Positions 34,387 to 46,195 of a stretch of DNA of 64,000 bases are shown one piece after another. The translations under genes and the position numbers were made by a program. Source of the stretch: Armillaria gallica (Eukaryota; Basidiomycota; Agaricomycetes; Agaricales; Physalacriaceae). Position 1 is the first letter of the stretch; each line of letters opens with the position of its first letter. The notes beneath the pieces are model-generated. The model made no database searches. It had not been told where the DNA came from and worked only from the letters and a program-made list of their open reading frames with translations. The stretch spans positions 868,001 to 932,000 of the forward strand of contig JBANDB010000018.1 of the NCBI GenBank assembly GCA_037576215.1, written 5' to 3'.

Positions 34387-36453
34387 ATGCCCACTTGCTC
34401 TTACTGTGACCATCGACATTTTATAACAACTGCAGCACTCAAACAACACTTGCAAGGCTCTGCTCTTCTTCACCCCTACTGCAAGCTGTGTGATCGACAG
34501 TTTGCCGGCGTTCAGTCATTAAAAGCTGTGAATGCCTTGCCTTGCTTCGAGTGTCTGATTTCTCGGTTCTCATCAATCCTTAGCATATGGACGACAAACA
34601 CCAACCTACCTTTGACTGCATGGAGTGTAGTCGATCGTTTAGATCACAAGTCTCGCTCGGCGAGCATTATCGTGGCTCTCCTAACCACCCTAACTGTCCC
34701 GTTTGCGGACGAGGGTTCCGGACTCAAGGTTTGGTCAACTTCGTAAGTGCTTCAACATACCAAGCGATATCGTAACCTCACAGTAGATTTTAGCACCACG
34801 AGGAGTGCCATCCACAGTCGACCTGTGAAACTTGCGGTTTGACAATGTATGACGAAAAAATGCCAAAACACTACAGGGAATCTCCGCGGCATCCAAAATG
34901 TCGTTCGTGTGACCAAGGCTTCGCAAATGACCCAGATTACAATCTGGTATGGTGTTATTCTGACTGATGAATATGAAGCTTATATGCTCCAAAACGACAT
35001 AGCATTGCACCACCGTCCATTCAGACACGCAGTGTGTCGAATGTGACCGGCAATTCTTCGATATCGAAGCACTCCAGAATCATTACAATAATTCTCTTCA
35101 ACATCCGAAATGTAAGCGGTGTGGGAAGGGTTTTGCCGATGAGAATAAATATGCCACTGTAAGCTCTATTTATTTCTCGCTCCAGCATGGCGATTCATCT
35201 GGACATTAGCACATCGCTACACATTCTCCTACGTCCTCGGCACCGACCGTTCCCATACCACAGACTCCTCGCGCCATATTTTCAAAGGTACTAGTAGGGC
35301 CAATGACACCACTCCATTATGAACAACTAAATATATGTTATATCGTGTAGACCGTTTCTGCGTACGAGTCGAACCCCCCCGGACCTTCTTGTCACAACCA
35401 AAAACCCATATTACCCCATGGCTCGGCACCCATACAACCATCTTCAACTACTGCCTTCAAAGTAGGTTTACATTGCTATTTATATTCCTCGAAACTTACA
35501 GCATTCTAGATCAACAACAACTTCGGCGATCTCCTTCAGCCTACTTTACCTCGGTGGAGTCCTCAGACTGTTCAAGGGACGGTTTCGGTATGGGTAGTAT
35601 TATTGAGTGAAGCTACCATTGCTGATCCATAGATTAGCCGATCTGTGAAGCAGAAGACTGGGACGACATCCTTGCACCGTCTTCGGCGGCTTTGATGGTC
35701 CAAAAACTTGTCGATGACACACCAGAAGAACAAACTTACTTCGACAAAGTCTCCCTTCCCCCATCTGGTCCGTCCTGTTGGACTGCGGTACGTCAATTTA
35801 GCTGCGCATATGCCGCCATTTTATTTATGACACAATACGAAGCAGTCACATACTGTGAAGTACGATCCGTTTGGGGACATTCCGAGTCCTGTATCTGAAA
35901 CGTGGATCGCTGACAACGGCTACAGGTATTGTTATTATGCATCGACATTCTCAGATACTAAAAGTATTACCCAGCTCACCAGACATCGCAAGACCAGCAT
36001 CTCCAGTGGCATCATCGGCGCCTTCAGCGGTTTCTGGGACGAATGAACTTTCTCCCACGGCGTTGATTTTTCCCCCTTTCACAATGACGTCTGACCACCG
36101 CCGACTGGGCTCTGAGTCGAATTTGTCTGGTGATTCTAGTGGATCATATTCCCTTCCAGGCAGTTCGGTGCCATCCACCGGTAGCGCAAGGGAGTACTCG
36201 CCCTTGCCCTTGCCTTCTCCCTCGTGCCTGTGTTGTCGTCTATGCATGGCTGATCCATGCAATGACGCCACCTTCACCATATGTGGTCATGTTTTTTGCT
36301 ACAGGTAAGCATTTGTTTCTTGTCTGCTGTATCTACTGACGCCTTGTCGTCAGTTGTATTACAAACGAGGTCATTGCGACGTCCAGGTGCCCCGTTTGTC
36401 GCGCCCCTATGTTGTTATACTGTTTATTCAGACTAGACTCAAGGACCGCGTAG
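34387..36453 (+). CDS. C2H2-type multi-zinc-finger protein with C-terminal RING finger
   Basis: Likely a ubiquitin E3 ligase or nucleic-acid-binding factor. Exons 1-4 are 34387-34527, 34584-34742, 34794-34946 and 35003-35158, of 141, 159, 153 and 156 nt, all phase 0, separated by 51-56 bp introns. Each encodes one module of the form C-x2-C...H, then H-P-x-C-x2-C-x3-F: for example CMECSRSFRSQVSLGEHY with HPNCPVCGRGF, and CVECDRQFFDIEALQNHY with HPKCKRCGKGF. A Ser/Pro-rich linker (about 35.2-36.2 kb, several small exons) follows. The RING is CRLC...CGHVFC, intron 36305-36353, then YSCIT and CPVCRAP: C-x2-C-x12-C-x-H-x2-C-x2-C-x10-C-x2-C, canonical C3HC4. The stop is TAG at 36451. Exons between 35.2 and 35.9 kb are provisional. 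The start ATG at 34387 is the first in frame. Confidence 0.75.
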
Positions 36454-39252
36454 ACCCCCATTGCAGGGTCTCGCGTACATATAATAAGTACATCTTTTGC
36501 GTACCTCATCAGGACAAGGATCGTTTGCTACGTGCTTCCGGGTCAGTAATACGTAGGACTAGTACGCATGGTATGTAGCTCAGGTACCATCACAGTAAGG
36601 TAGATAGCTTTTGGATAGCGGCCTGTACCTCTTGTGTTTGCATGTACATATTAGTGTAAGCGCTAAAATTTTGACGTCGAAAATGGATACAGACACTAGT
36701 GCTTGAGGGCCAACGCATCCGCGCGGCAGGTCCGATTCCTACGTATTTTTTTCCCCGCATGCTTATGATCATAAGCAGCAGTGAAGTAGTGGTAGAAGAT
36801 GAAAGGCGTGATACCCATTCACAGGTGTTATTTTCTGCCCTGCCCGTTATTCTGTGCGCCTGGCCTATTCTGTCACACTTCAAATCGCAATTTCATGCTG
36901 GTTCAGGTCAAAATGCATATTTGGTTAAGTTTAAATTACTCATGCCTACACAAAGGGTACATAGCAGTAACTAGATCACACGGAAGCAGGAAAGGATTCT
37001 GTACCTTTTCGAATGTTCGAGCCTTATTGCGATGGTCCTAGGCTCCTGACTCTCCGCCCTCCAACATTGGAGTCTTTACCTCCATGCTCGTAATCCAGCT
37101 GTTGATCTCTTCCTCATCGCAATCCTGTCGTAAACTAGGATGCGAAATGACGTTCCTCGTATTTGCAGGTAGATTTGAGTTCGGCTTCGACGGATGCTAT
37201 GCCCAGAAAGAGTTGACAGATGGCGGATAAGCCAAGATAGACGCGGGGTAGTTTCGACAACAAAAGGTATACATGCCTTGCCGTGGGCTGGATGAAGGTA
37301 TCATCCCACGATGCAATTATCCAGTAGGGCGAGTAGTATACGCGACCTAGTCACAATTGAAAAGCGGTACGGCAGATGTGGAAGTAATGAGTGACCGCTC
37401 AGCGCATGGTCAGGCGTATTGAACAGATGCCGCATATCCCAGTCGAGGTAGATGAAAAGGAAAACAGGCTATTTGAAGTTTATCGTATACAACAGTTAAG
37501 AGTCCAGTATCAAAAACGGAGAGTGTCTGGCGTTGGTCCTACGGCTAGTAGCGGAACGGAGATGCAGCGCGCCGCGGAGGTGAGAATGAGGGTGTGATTA
37601 TTGTTGACCGCGACGATGTCGAAGGGGAATGGGTTCTAAATCGTGATCTCCCATGTCGAGAATGGGAGTATACGCGAAGGTGGGGGAGAAAGGGGGTGCG
37701 GTGAGGGTGATAGCCATATATATTGATTCAGAGCTGGAGTAGCAGTCATTGGGGGTAACATTTGCCGCGTCCTCGCCATCCGGGTTCGTTGGCTATTTGA
37801 GTCAGAAGTCGATGCCCAGATGGGCGTCAGCATCGCTCCCGCTTTTGAACGTCGGGAAGCCAATCCTCATCTCTCCTTCTACGCCTCCCAGCAGCATCTT
37901 CTCTACTCTGCACCGTCCTCTGCCACGTCACTCCTTCTCATTTGAAGTTCTCCGTCCCTCCCATCGTCGTCCTTGTCCTGAGGGTTGTCGTCGGTACCAT
38001 AATTGGGTTCGTGGTATAGGAGTCATTCCGCGGCGAGATGAGACCCAATATCGAATCCGCGAGTGAATGCCATGCTTCTGGATGGGCCAAAGTGTTGTAG
38101 AGAACAGCAATTAGGGTCGAGGTATGGAGGTTGTATGAGAAGGGTTGCAGCAGCAATTCAAGATCCGAACGACATCACTTCTGACTTTGACAATGCTTCT
38201 GCACCAGGCTATGCTCAATTTCCATCAAAAAGAGGGCTGCAGGGATGGCGGTATTGACACTGATGAGGCATCGGTCTCGGAGGAGTTGTACGATGGGAGC
38301 AGAAGTCTGGTCTATTCTTCTTCCTGCTCTGTTCTGTCCCGCTCAGATACCTCCATAATTCCTGACATTTTTGACCTAGACATATAGATCGAGGCGGTCC
38401 TGTACTCATTCTGAACATGGTAAAGATGTACAAGAGCACGCTAAGACATACCTTAGCAGTGTCACTAAGAACCAGATCTATGTAATGTATTACCTGAAGA
38501 AAACGGATCTAAAGAACGATAGTAAATACGTTGATAGAAATTGGTGATGACAGACAGGACATACAAGGCACTGGTGGGAAGGTCTTGGCATTTTTTATCT
38601 CTGAGATGAGTAAGCGATAGAAGATGCCACTTGCGAACTACTCGCGTCGGAAGGAGATGTAGTTGGAGGACACCTTGAAGTAGTACGTTCATGGTTCACC
38701 GCCAATGTGTGGCGCGGAGCAGCCAATATGATGCAGCATCGAAGTCGGAGAGTATTATCAAGGCATGTGTATGCAGGGAAGCGGGGTAGAGAAAACTTAT
38801 TGAGTCAGCGGATAGGATAGCATGGGGACAAAACGAGGTGCCTGACACTCCCCTACAGCGCACACACCACCATCCTGCCATCGTCGTCGAGGTCCTGGGT
38901 GGGCTGCGGGCTTTGTGCACTCAGATGGTCCTCAATATTTTGCGCATTTGACATTATTCGAGTGTGACGTTATCGTGGTGCGCGGCGATGAGCGCTTGAG
39001 CACCGATCGGTGAGTGAGTGGTTGGAAAGATCCTGGATGGAGAGGTCTTCGTGGACATACTGGTGGGCGAGGGTGACTAGACTCGTTTCAGGGAACACGG
39101 TACACCATGAATTAGCCGTTTACAACTTATTGAGAAGAGATCATCGGCCTGAAATAATAAGATATAACCAGCACTGTCAACGGCAGAGGTGCTTCCCTTG
39201 TGAGCACCAAGCGGTAGTGAAGAAGTTGAAACCTAATACCAGAAATGTCTAC
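36454..39252. other. No supported gene
   Basis: Frames on both strands are short and without recognisable motifs. Confidence 0.35.
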
Positions 39253-39990
39253 TCACAATAACACAACGCTCGCCAGATGCCGATATATTGCAGCAGCACA
39301 AACATTGTCACCAAGAACGCCATGGGATATGTCAGTGGCAACGTTCCAACCGTCCCGAGTCTGGATGTCGCAAAAATCAGCTACGACATCGGTCGGTAGT
39401 ATGTGAGGTACGTACATTGAACCTGCCAGTGCACCCACCACTGCACCCGAGTTCCACAGATACGACACCACTTAAAACACCATGCTCTTGCTTGCCGGAC
39501 GTCAAAACATCACAACAGGGCGAAAGTCGTTGTCCGAGAATGTGTGTACTACGAGTCTTGAATTATTGGAGCTTGAAGCTGGACCTTGAAATCTTGACAC
39601 TTCACGCAGTACCCGGCCTAATGATTAGTTGAAAAGGCGGTTATAATCATGGCAAGGATGTACCATGTGCTTGCAAACCAACACTTCCCAACGACTGTAC
39701 CCTTGCTTGCCGGACACGTAACCGACAGTGAATATCTAAGGTACCTGTTGTTCGACGAGGAATTTTAATGGTGTCAAAGTACATACCAGCGTCAAAAGGC
39801 CAGAGTTGAAGGCGAAGGCAAGGCCGGGCTTTTCGAAAGTGGATCTAGCACCATAGTACTCGCACCAAACAGATGCTGAACATTTTCTGGGTCCTTGCTC
39901 TCCAACGTATACCGGCGCGCCAAGTGGCACAGTGTTCAAGTGCTCAAGCTTCAAAGAGTATAGCATGGTCATTCTGTCTGTATGCACACT
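39253..39990 (-). pseudogene. Membrane-protein-like fragments
   Basis: Three hydrophobic stretches on the minus strand look like transmembrane helices: WYILAMIITAFS (about 39.65 kb), SYLWNSGAVVGALAGSMY (about 39.45 kb) and, after a possible intron beginning GTACCT, TYPMAFLVTMFVLLQYIGIW (about 39.3 kb). Upstream, EYYGARSTFEKPGLAFAFNS (about 39.85 kb) may belong. They could be exons of a transporter, but I cannot assign a family or prove the joins. Confidence 0.3.
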
Positions 39991-40806
39991 TGCTGGTTGA
40001 TGATCTGGCGGTGTCTTGGTGGCTTGTTCCGGGTGGATATAGCCAATGGCCTAATGTTCGTCACAGTAATAGAAGACCATCTTATCGGGAAAGATGAAAG
40101 AAGGAACAGAATGAGGAGGATTTTGTGAGGAGTTGGTCAGTTGTGGTACAGAAAAGACATCAAGCGAAGTTTTGATGAGTAAACAAAAGCGAACGATGTC
40201 TGCAAACCAATAGGGAGAAGTCGGAAAGACAGGCATGCCAGCCGTAAGGCTCGCCAATCACCGCAAATTAGCTAAGCCAACCCGGAGTATAGCCCCTGTC
40301 CCCGATTCTTTCTGATGAATAAGAGGAAACGACAGAGGGCCGTACCAGGACCATCCTCCTGCCAACCCGTCAAATTAGGGGCTAAAAAAAGTCATGAGCA
40401 GTACTCTTTATGGCTAGTTTTCCGTCATGAGACGAACGGCGTCTCGGATGTATCGCCCGTATTAATCATGTGGGAACTGTTTTGTTCCAGGATGTCTCAA
40501 GCAAACAAGAAAGAAAAAAAACTGCTGAAAACCTGCAAGAGGCAAGCGGAATAAAAACAAAACGTACCTCTTGTTGTCGTGCCCTACGAATCGAGTCCGA
40601 AGCTTGGAATTGCGACTGTTGGTACGTTTGGATGGCTTTTATGCATCATTAATTCTTATGTTCGCTCGAGCAGATTGACCTTGTCTGAGCGTCACAAAGT
40701 ATGTTTCTCCGAAATTTGACTTAGAAATATCTGGATCTTTGTTCATCAGTCTGTGACACCATCTCTGCGCTAACGCGCTTTCCCTTATTTTTGTAAGGGA
40801 CATCAC

Positions 40807-41082
40807 TTGGTGGCTACGCCCTGCGTAACTTATCTGCTTCTTTGGAAGCTTTGGTTGTTTGTTGCATCTATTGCTTGGCACTTCATGGCTTTCGGTCTTC
40901 TAAAATCTCCTTGTCGGCGGGTTCGAGTCCTCGATGAGGATCAGGTTCCTCCCGATGGAGAAGAACATTCGTTGATAGATTATCCAGAATATTATGATGC
41001 GTTATATTCACCTGAGTACCATCGAGAGATTACTGAGAGCTCCGACGCGGTGAGATGCTGGCTTGGCAATATTTTTCGATAG
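40807..41082 (+). CDS. Small protein-like frame, unknown function
   Basis: The 91-codon frame has a hydrophobic N-terminus (about residues 9-30, LLLWKLWLFVASIAWHFMAF) and an acidic tail rich in Tyr, Asp and Glu. Could be a small membrane-anchored protein or a last exon. It lies just before the broken ribonucleotide reductase copy on the other strand. Confidence 0.3.
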   Translation: MVATPCVTYLLLWKLWLFVASIAWHFMAFGLLKSPCRRVRVLDEDQVPPDGEEHSLIDYPEYYDALYSPEYHREITESSDAVRCWLGNIFR

Positions 41083-41099
41083 ATCCTCGCTACTTCGCG

Positions 41100-41890
41100 C
41101 GCGCAAATGCGCTTACCTTGCCAAAAAAGTTGTTCCACCTCTGAAGCCTCGACGATGATAGCTCAAAGGACGTCATCTTCGAGCTGATTCCTTAAGTTCA
41201 CATACACGTAACAAGCAAACTGTGTGTGAGAGCTTCATCACGAGCGATAAGTTCGTTAGAGAATGTAAAACCTGGCATCAGCCCCCTTTTTTCAACCAGA
41301 AGATAGTAGCGAAAGAGCCAGAAAAGAAGATGCCATCTACTGCAGCAAAAGCAACGATTCAAGTAGCAAACGAGCGCTCGCTCTTACGCCAATTCAGCCT
41401 TTCTCCTGACACCTGGAATTTCCTTGAAAGTGTGGAAAATTGTGCTCTGTTCTTTGGGATCCCGAATGAAAGTGTCAATCAATAAGGGGTACACCTCCCA
41501 ATGCACGTTCTCAATCATCGCCTGGAAGATATAGAAGAGCCTAAATTCAGGGACCTGGACCTCACAAGCGAATCGTTCCACCAAATTATCCCCAACAATA
41601 GAATCGGCAGAAGCGAAGAAGGCAAGAACATGACGGAACATTGCCCGTTCTTGTTCTGACAAGGAGCTTTCCCACTGGACATGATCCTGCGCTAAGTTCA
41701 TTCCCTCCGCAGACCAGTCTGACCAAATAGATGCTTGGGCTTTCTTGTAAAAGCTATAAGCCTGTTTTCGTGACGTTGAAAGACGTAGGAAAGACTGCAT
41801 CAACAAAGGGTACCTCGGGATATTGGATAGGCCAAAGTACAAGACGCTCTTCCGATGCAATCAAGACAGGTTCGGCCTTATATGTCGAAG
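41100..41890 (-). pseudogene. Ribonucleotide reductase small subunit (R2), broken copy
   Basis: R2 carries the di-iron/tyrosyl-radical cofactor that makes deoxyribonucleotides. Seen: KAEPVLIASEERLVLWPIQY (about 41885-41815), a 52-bp intron 41762-41813 at an R2-like position, then AYSFYKKAQASIW, HVLAFFASADSIVGDNLVER, FACEVQVPEFRLFYIFQ, and IENVHWEVYPLLIDTFI. The latter keeps the E-x2-H ligands and the radical Tyr. The segment equivalent to WTAEEID reads WSAEGMN, losing the Asp iron ligand. After RKAELA there is a stop and a small deletion; VAFAAVDGIFFSGSFATIFW and RGLMPGFTFSNELIARDEA follow in shifted frames, then VEASEVEQLF-like debris. The retained intron indicates a DNA-level duplicate, not a reverse-transcribed copy. 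It ends within the family's middle third. Confidence 0.9.
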
Positions 41891-42450
41891 CTCAAGGCAT
41901 TTCAGTCATTGTGGTAAAGAGAGGACAATTCTAAGACATTATTGTACTGGAAAAGAGCGAGGAATCGGGAAGAATCGGGGACCCGATGCCATCCAGACAC
42001 TCATGACCAGTTACGGCTCCTCTGTCGTTTCCTCATTCTTCGGAAAGAATCGGGGAACAGTGATTATGTAATGGACGAGAGGATCTGTTCGCTCTGCCCG
42101 ATCTTATTCTCTCTACTTGACCGTGAACTACGTCGAGGCGGGTAATATTTGCACTGGAAGCACAAGTATGCAAAATAAAATACGACCACATAGCCTTCAT
42201 CTCTACTTACTATCGGATAGAATCGAGGATTGTAAGGTGGCTATGTTGCCAAGGTAAATTTCCGAGGACTTCAGGGAAGAATACTGTGGACCATGTGTTG
42301 ATAAATATGCCTACGGTACATTTAAAAGATACAAATTTCCAGACCATTCTGAGGTAATTATCTTGAAGCTTGTGTATGTAGCCCCAAAAATTACAATCAG
42401 CACGGTAATAGTGTGGCTGTGCTCGAGAGGAAACCTATTTAGGCTAATGA
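41891..42450. other. No supported gene
   Basis: Only short frames; the sequence upstream of the reductase remnant may contain older parts of it but none was recognised. Confidence 0.35.
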
Positions 42451-43992
42451 TCAAGTCCAAGGGCCATTACGTAGATGCTGCTTCACAAGCCGGTGGAAAT
42501 CACGTTCTGCCCAAGGAGGATGAAGGGCTGTGTACTCTGCAGTAGTAAGGGTACCCTGGCGAATTAGATGAGTGGGCTCGACCGTTACCCAGATCTTGAG
42601 GGTATTAAAAAGCCGGGCGGTATCAAGAGCTGAAAATCATTAAAGAGATGTTCTATAATTGACAAGATATGGCATTACCTGGTAGACAACCTCCGTTTTC
42701 AACATATTCTTTTAGCCGTATGTAGAGACGCTCAGAATCAGTCACTGTAAGATGGACCCAATTGGCCACTGTGCGTGGTTGAACGGCAAGGAGTTTATAC
42801 GGTGCAAGGCGCTGAGAAATGACCCATTGCGTAACAAGGCCCATGCCTCCCTCAGAGCCATAAGAGGCTCGCAAGCCCATGGTGTAGCACATGGCTTGCA
42901 TAAATTTAACAACGGCATAATGCTTGTAGGACGAATGCCAATCTCGAGATTGCAGCTGCTGCAGAAGTGAACGGAGTTCCGCGAAGACTTCATTCCATGT
43001 CTCTATCGGAGGCATAGAGCGCATTGACGGGAAAGGAGGAAAAGGAGCCGCGGCTGGTAGTGCAGATTGTGGCACATGATGGGGGCTCTACGAAAAGTAT
43101 ATTAGATCCATTTCAAAACCAAGGGTGGGAAGCTCACTAGTGTCGAAGGCGCCAGAAAGATGACGAAGAGTAGCCCACCTGTATCACTCCCCACTGATTC
43201 GAAAAAACGTGCGGCATGAGGTCTATCGCCATCAACGGGGCTGACGCGCCACGGGGTGCCTAACATTCGTAATTCTGGACTGGACACACCAGGACTGATG
43301 GATCCCAGAATCAAGGGGGCATCCGCGCATTGAGAAAACGGAACTGGATCACGATACGTCCAAACGCGAACGTTTGGTAGCCTAGACAAAAAAGACCGAA
43401 GACGTTGGGGTGTAATAAATGCTTCGTTGGCAGGATCAAACCACTGAAGCATCGCGAGGTCTACGAAAGGTGAGAGGGGGCGAGTATATAAGTTAAATTA
43501 CTGACCGAGACGTAGCTGTATTCCACCATCCACAGTTCTCTCCAAAAAAGGCGCTATACCTTTCTCAACACCGACTTCTTCGGAGATGCCGTCGTGGATA
43601 GAAAGCCAAACATACAATGACGATAGCGACATAGTTTGCGTTGAACGAGACGGGCGTGACTGCGGCGGAGCACTGAAGGAGGTAGCATTGGCATCGAACG
43701 TATCATCTTCGAGCCCGTCGTCTTCAAGCCCATCACCACCATCTCGGTCCGACTCTTCGTCGTCTGAAAAGAATAGCGGCGTCCGTGTTCTAACACTAGG
43801 AGATACGCAGCCACGAGGAGCAGCTACGGTCTCCAGAGACAACGCAGGATTTTCGCGAGCTCGAGGCTGTGGGGAGGGGGCGACTGATCTATGGTTAGGA
43901 TACCGCTCGAGTGGCGGCTCCGTCACCCCGTCGCAGAGAGTGCTCCCACTCGCAGTTTGGGATACTACAACCACTGAAGACGAATCACTCAT
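42451..43992 (-). CDS. Intact four-exon gene, 465-residue protein of unknown function
   Basis: Exons 43992-43506, 43460-43138, 43087-42679 and 42629-42451; introns of 45, 50 and 49 bp all start GT and end AG (GTCAGT/CGTAG, GTGAGC/CGTAG, GTAATG/TTCAG). Phases match and the total is 466 codons with no internal stop. The N-terminal third is Ser/Pro-rich with an acidic run (DDEESDRDGGDGLEDDGLED). Then come SLSSLYVWLSIHDGISEE, RLPNVRVWTYRDPVPFSQ, a Pro-rich bridge, WNEVFAELRSLLQQLQSRDW and YTALHPPWAERDFHRLVKQH near the end. No catalytic motif is recognised. An upstream in-frame ATG at 44028 is an alternative start. This is the best-supported intact gene of the window. Confidence 0.75.
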
Positions 43993-44246
43993 TATCAAAC
44001 AAAGGATCGACTTGCTGCTTACATTCATTCAAATCTTGTACAGTCTCTCCGGAAGCCTCGATACGTTCGAAAGTCAAGGAGTCCCGGATCCCATCGAGAG
44101 AGTCAACGACAGGCGCCCTCCGTAAATTGCGGGAGATCCGATTGACGGATGGCGTTGCTAGAGGATGGTATCCGTCAATACTTAAACATTAAAAAGCGGC
44201 CGCACCAGCGCTTACATTCACCATATCGAATATGGCGTCGAAGAGC
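43993..44246. other. Spacer, no gene seen
   Basis: Upstream region of the four-exon gene; would hold its promoter. No TATA-like or other motif stands out. Confidence 0.3.
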
Positions 44247-44626
44247 CCGACCGCTACGAGCTACACCTACGACAATCGCACGAGACCCATCTGGGCGAGA
44301 GAGGATGGAAGAGGCGTTTGCAGAGTACCGGCGCCTACCCATGGCACTGACATGCAAAGAAGAGGACCAGAGGATTATTGGGGGGTGGGAGATCACGATT
44401 TGACAAAAGTAATCCGGACATTTCAAGACTAGAGAGCAAGACGGCTCGGAGGTTCATGACAGCGGAGTCGAGCCGCGCATCATCGATGTAGTCACACGAT
44501 GACAAACAAAGCTTATCTGCAGCCTGCATCTCCGGTGCCTTGTTACCGCCCCGCAAGTTGCGGCCCAAACTTTGCTTTCGATAACCGAGACGAACTCTCC
44601 AAATACAACAATGTCGTTCGATATAA
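44247..44626 (+). repeat. Dispersed repeat C, copy 2
   Basis: Close match to the reverse complement of 29281-29680. Both copies share one frame ending GGWEITI and a stop, but the differences between copies change many residues, so coding constraint is not evident. It lacks the 18-bp tandem duplication of copy 1. Confidence 0.8.
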
Positions 44627-46195
44627 CTTACACAGCTGGGTGGTGACTATTTTGGGGTGGTCAAAATAGAATCAAAATCCGAGATCCCGATTTTGGGTGA
44701 GGCAAAATCGCTCGATATTAGTGTTTCGATGACGTAACTTGGCGCGACGGCGTAACTTCACATCATGATTTTTGACAGCTTTGACTTAAGCCAAGTTGCT
44801 GTCACGCCGAACTTCGATGCCGGCCGCTGAAGCCATGACTTCATGCATTCCCTTCAGATGGCAAGTCATTCGTTGTTTAGGCAACTCGGAAACTTGTTGG
44901 AGAAACAGCGGGAACTATCGGGCCGGGTTAAAATTGAACTAAAATAGTATTTCGGCATTTTTCAATCAAGTTGGATCATAAGCTCGACGCGAGGAACGAG
45001 CGGCTCGAGCTTATGCCGGGGCAAGCTATAAGCCGAGGGTAGTGGCGCGCTCTGTTTGGATTTAGTTGTACATCGTCGCTCGCCGTGCTTCGCGGTATTG
45101 GATATAGATACGCTCCATTCTCGTCCTCATCCTCATTGTGCAGCCCTCGTATTTCGCGACCCTCCCTCCTGCACCCTTGATATTGGATAGTTGTTCGGGT
45201 TCGTTTGTCTGTCGCATCACGCATCTCGCTGTTGGCCAGTCGAGAACTTCCTGAATACCTGGGTCTCCCGCTTCTTCAGTCAGTGACACTTCATCACCCT
45301 TGCCGACTTCCCTCTCTCAGAAGTCGTCTCCTTCACAAGAGGGACACTCACCCCCAAACCCCCAAGATACTTTGTATCTTGGCTCTCTCTCTGACCTGAT
45401 CACTCATCCCTGATTGACATCCCTCCATTAGATTTCGGACTCCAGCCACGTACTCACGCGGTCTTAGCTTGGCGAAGCTCAGTCGCTGCCGAGCCGATAC
45501 TGTGACTTTGCCGAAGCTACTCAGCAATACCGGCGCGACCTAGTTCGGCTTCACTGGCGTGGCGCGCGGCAAGTCGAGTTGAACCTTTCACCTGCGGCGT
45601 GGATGGACGGTATGCAACCGAAACCGTATGCATGCCATCAGACGATACCGGCACCGCTTCCTACAAATAATTTGAAAGGCGAGACCGCGATACGTGGACT
45701 GTCCTCGTAAACTGTCGATGCCCCAATGGCTACCGGAGGTTGAACATCACTTTGGAATCGTTCCATACTCCTCTCGAATGGGATCTGATTCCGACATTCC
45801 TAAGCGATACTCTTCACCCATCACTCTCTTTGATAGGCACTCTGATGACTCTTTATTTCTCAAGAAAGTTACGCCCCTACCCCCCTTCATCTCTACTAAA
45901 TATGGAGCCCTTTCTCTACACAGGATCGAGTCAATCTGATCTCTCCGTCTGCAACTTGGTCCGTAACGCTATGCCTGCTTAAATCCTTTTAAGGATGCTA
46001 CTGTCGCGGGACGATAACGTCACGCTCTTCCGCTGGTCGCTCCCCTCCTCGCTGTGCGTAGAGCACAAGATATATGGCGCACGATTAGTGTATTCATCAT
46101 ATTGATTACTGGCCTTGATGGTCTGTAAATTCGAGGCTGGCAAGGAATTTTCTGGAATAGGTTTCCTGCGATTTGTCTCAGCCTGGTAGAGGATG
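44627..46195. other. No supported gene
   Basis: An AT-rich stretch (about 44.65-44.95 kb) has weak inverted ends actatttt...aaaatagt. A minus frame at 44976-45289 and plus frames at 45.7-46.0 kb were not convincing. Confidence 0.35.

Noticed and set aside
36660..36760. Possible tRNA gene ending before a run of seven T (ggtccgattcc as B box)
   Set aside because: No 5' acceptor strand or A box at a suitable distance; the T-stem pairs only 4 of 5.
44645..44953. Possible MITE with actatttt...aaaatagt ends
   Set aside because: Only 8 bp of inverted ends, no target duplication, AT-rich context where this is likely by chance.
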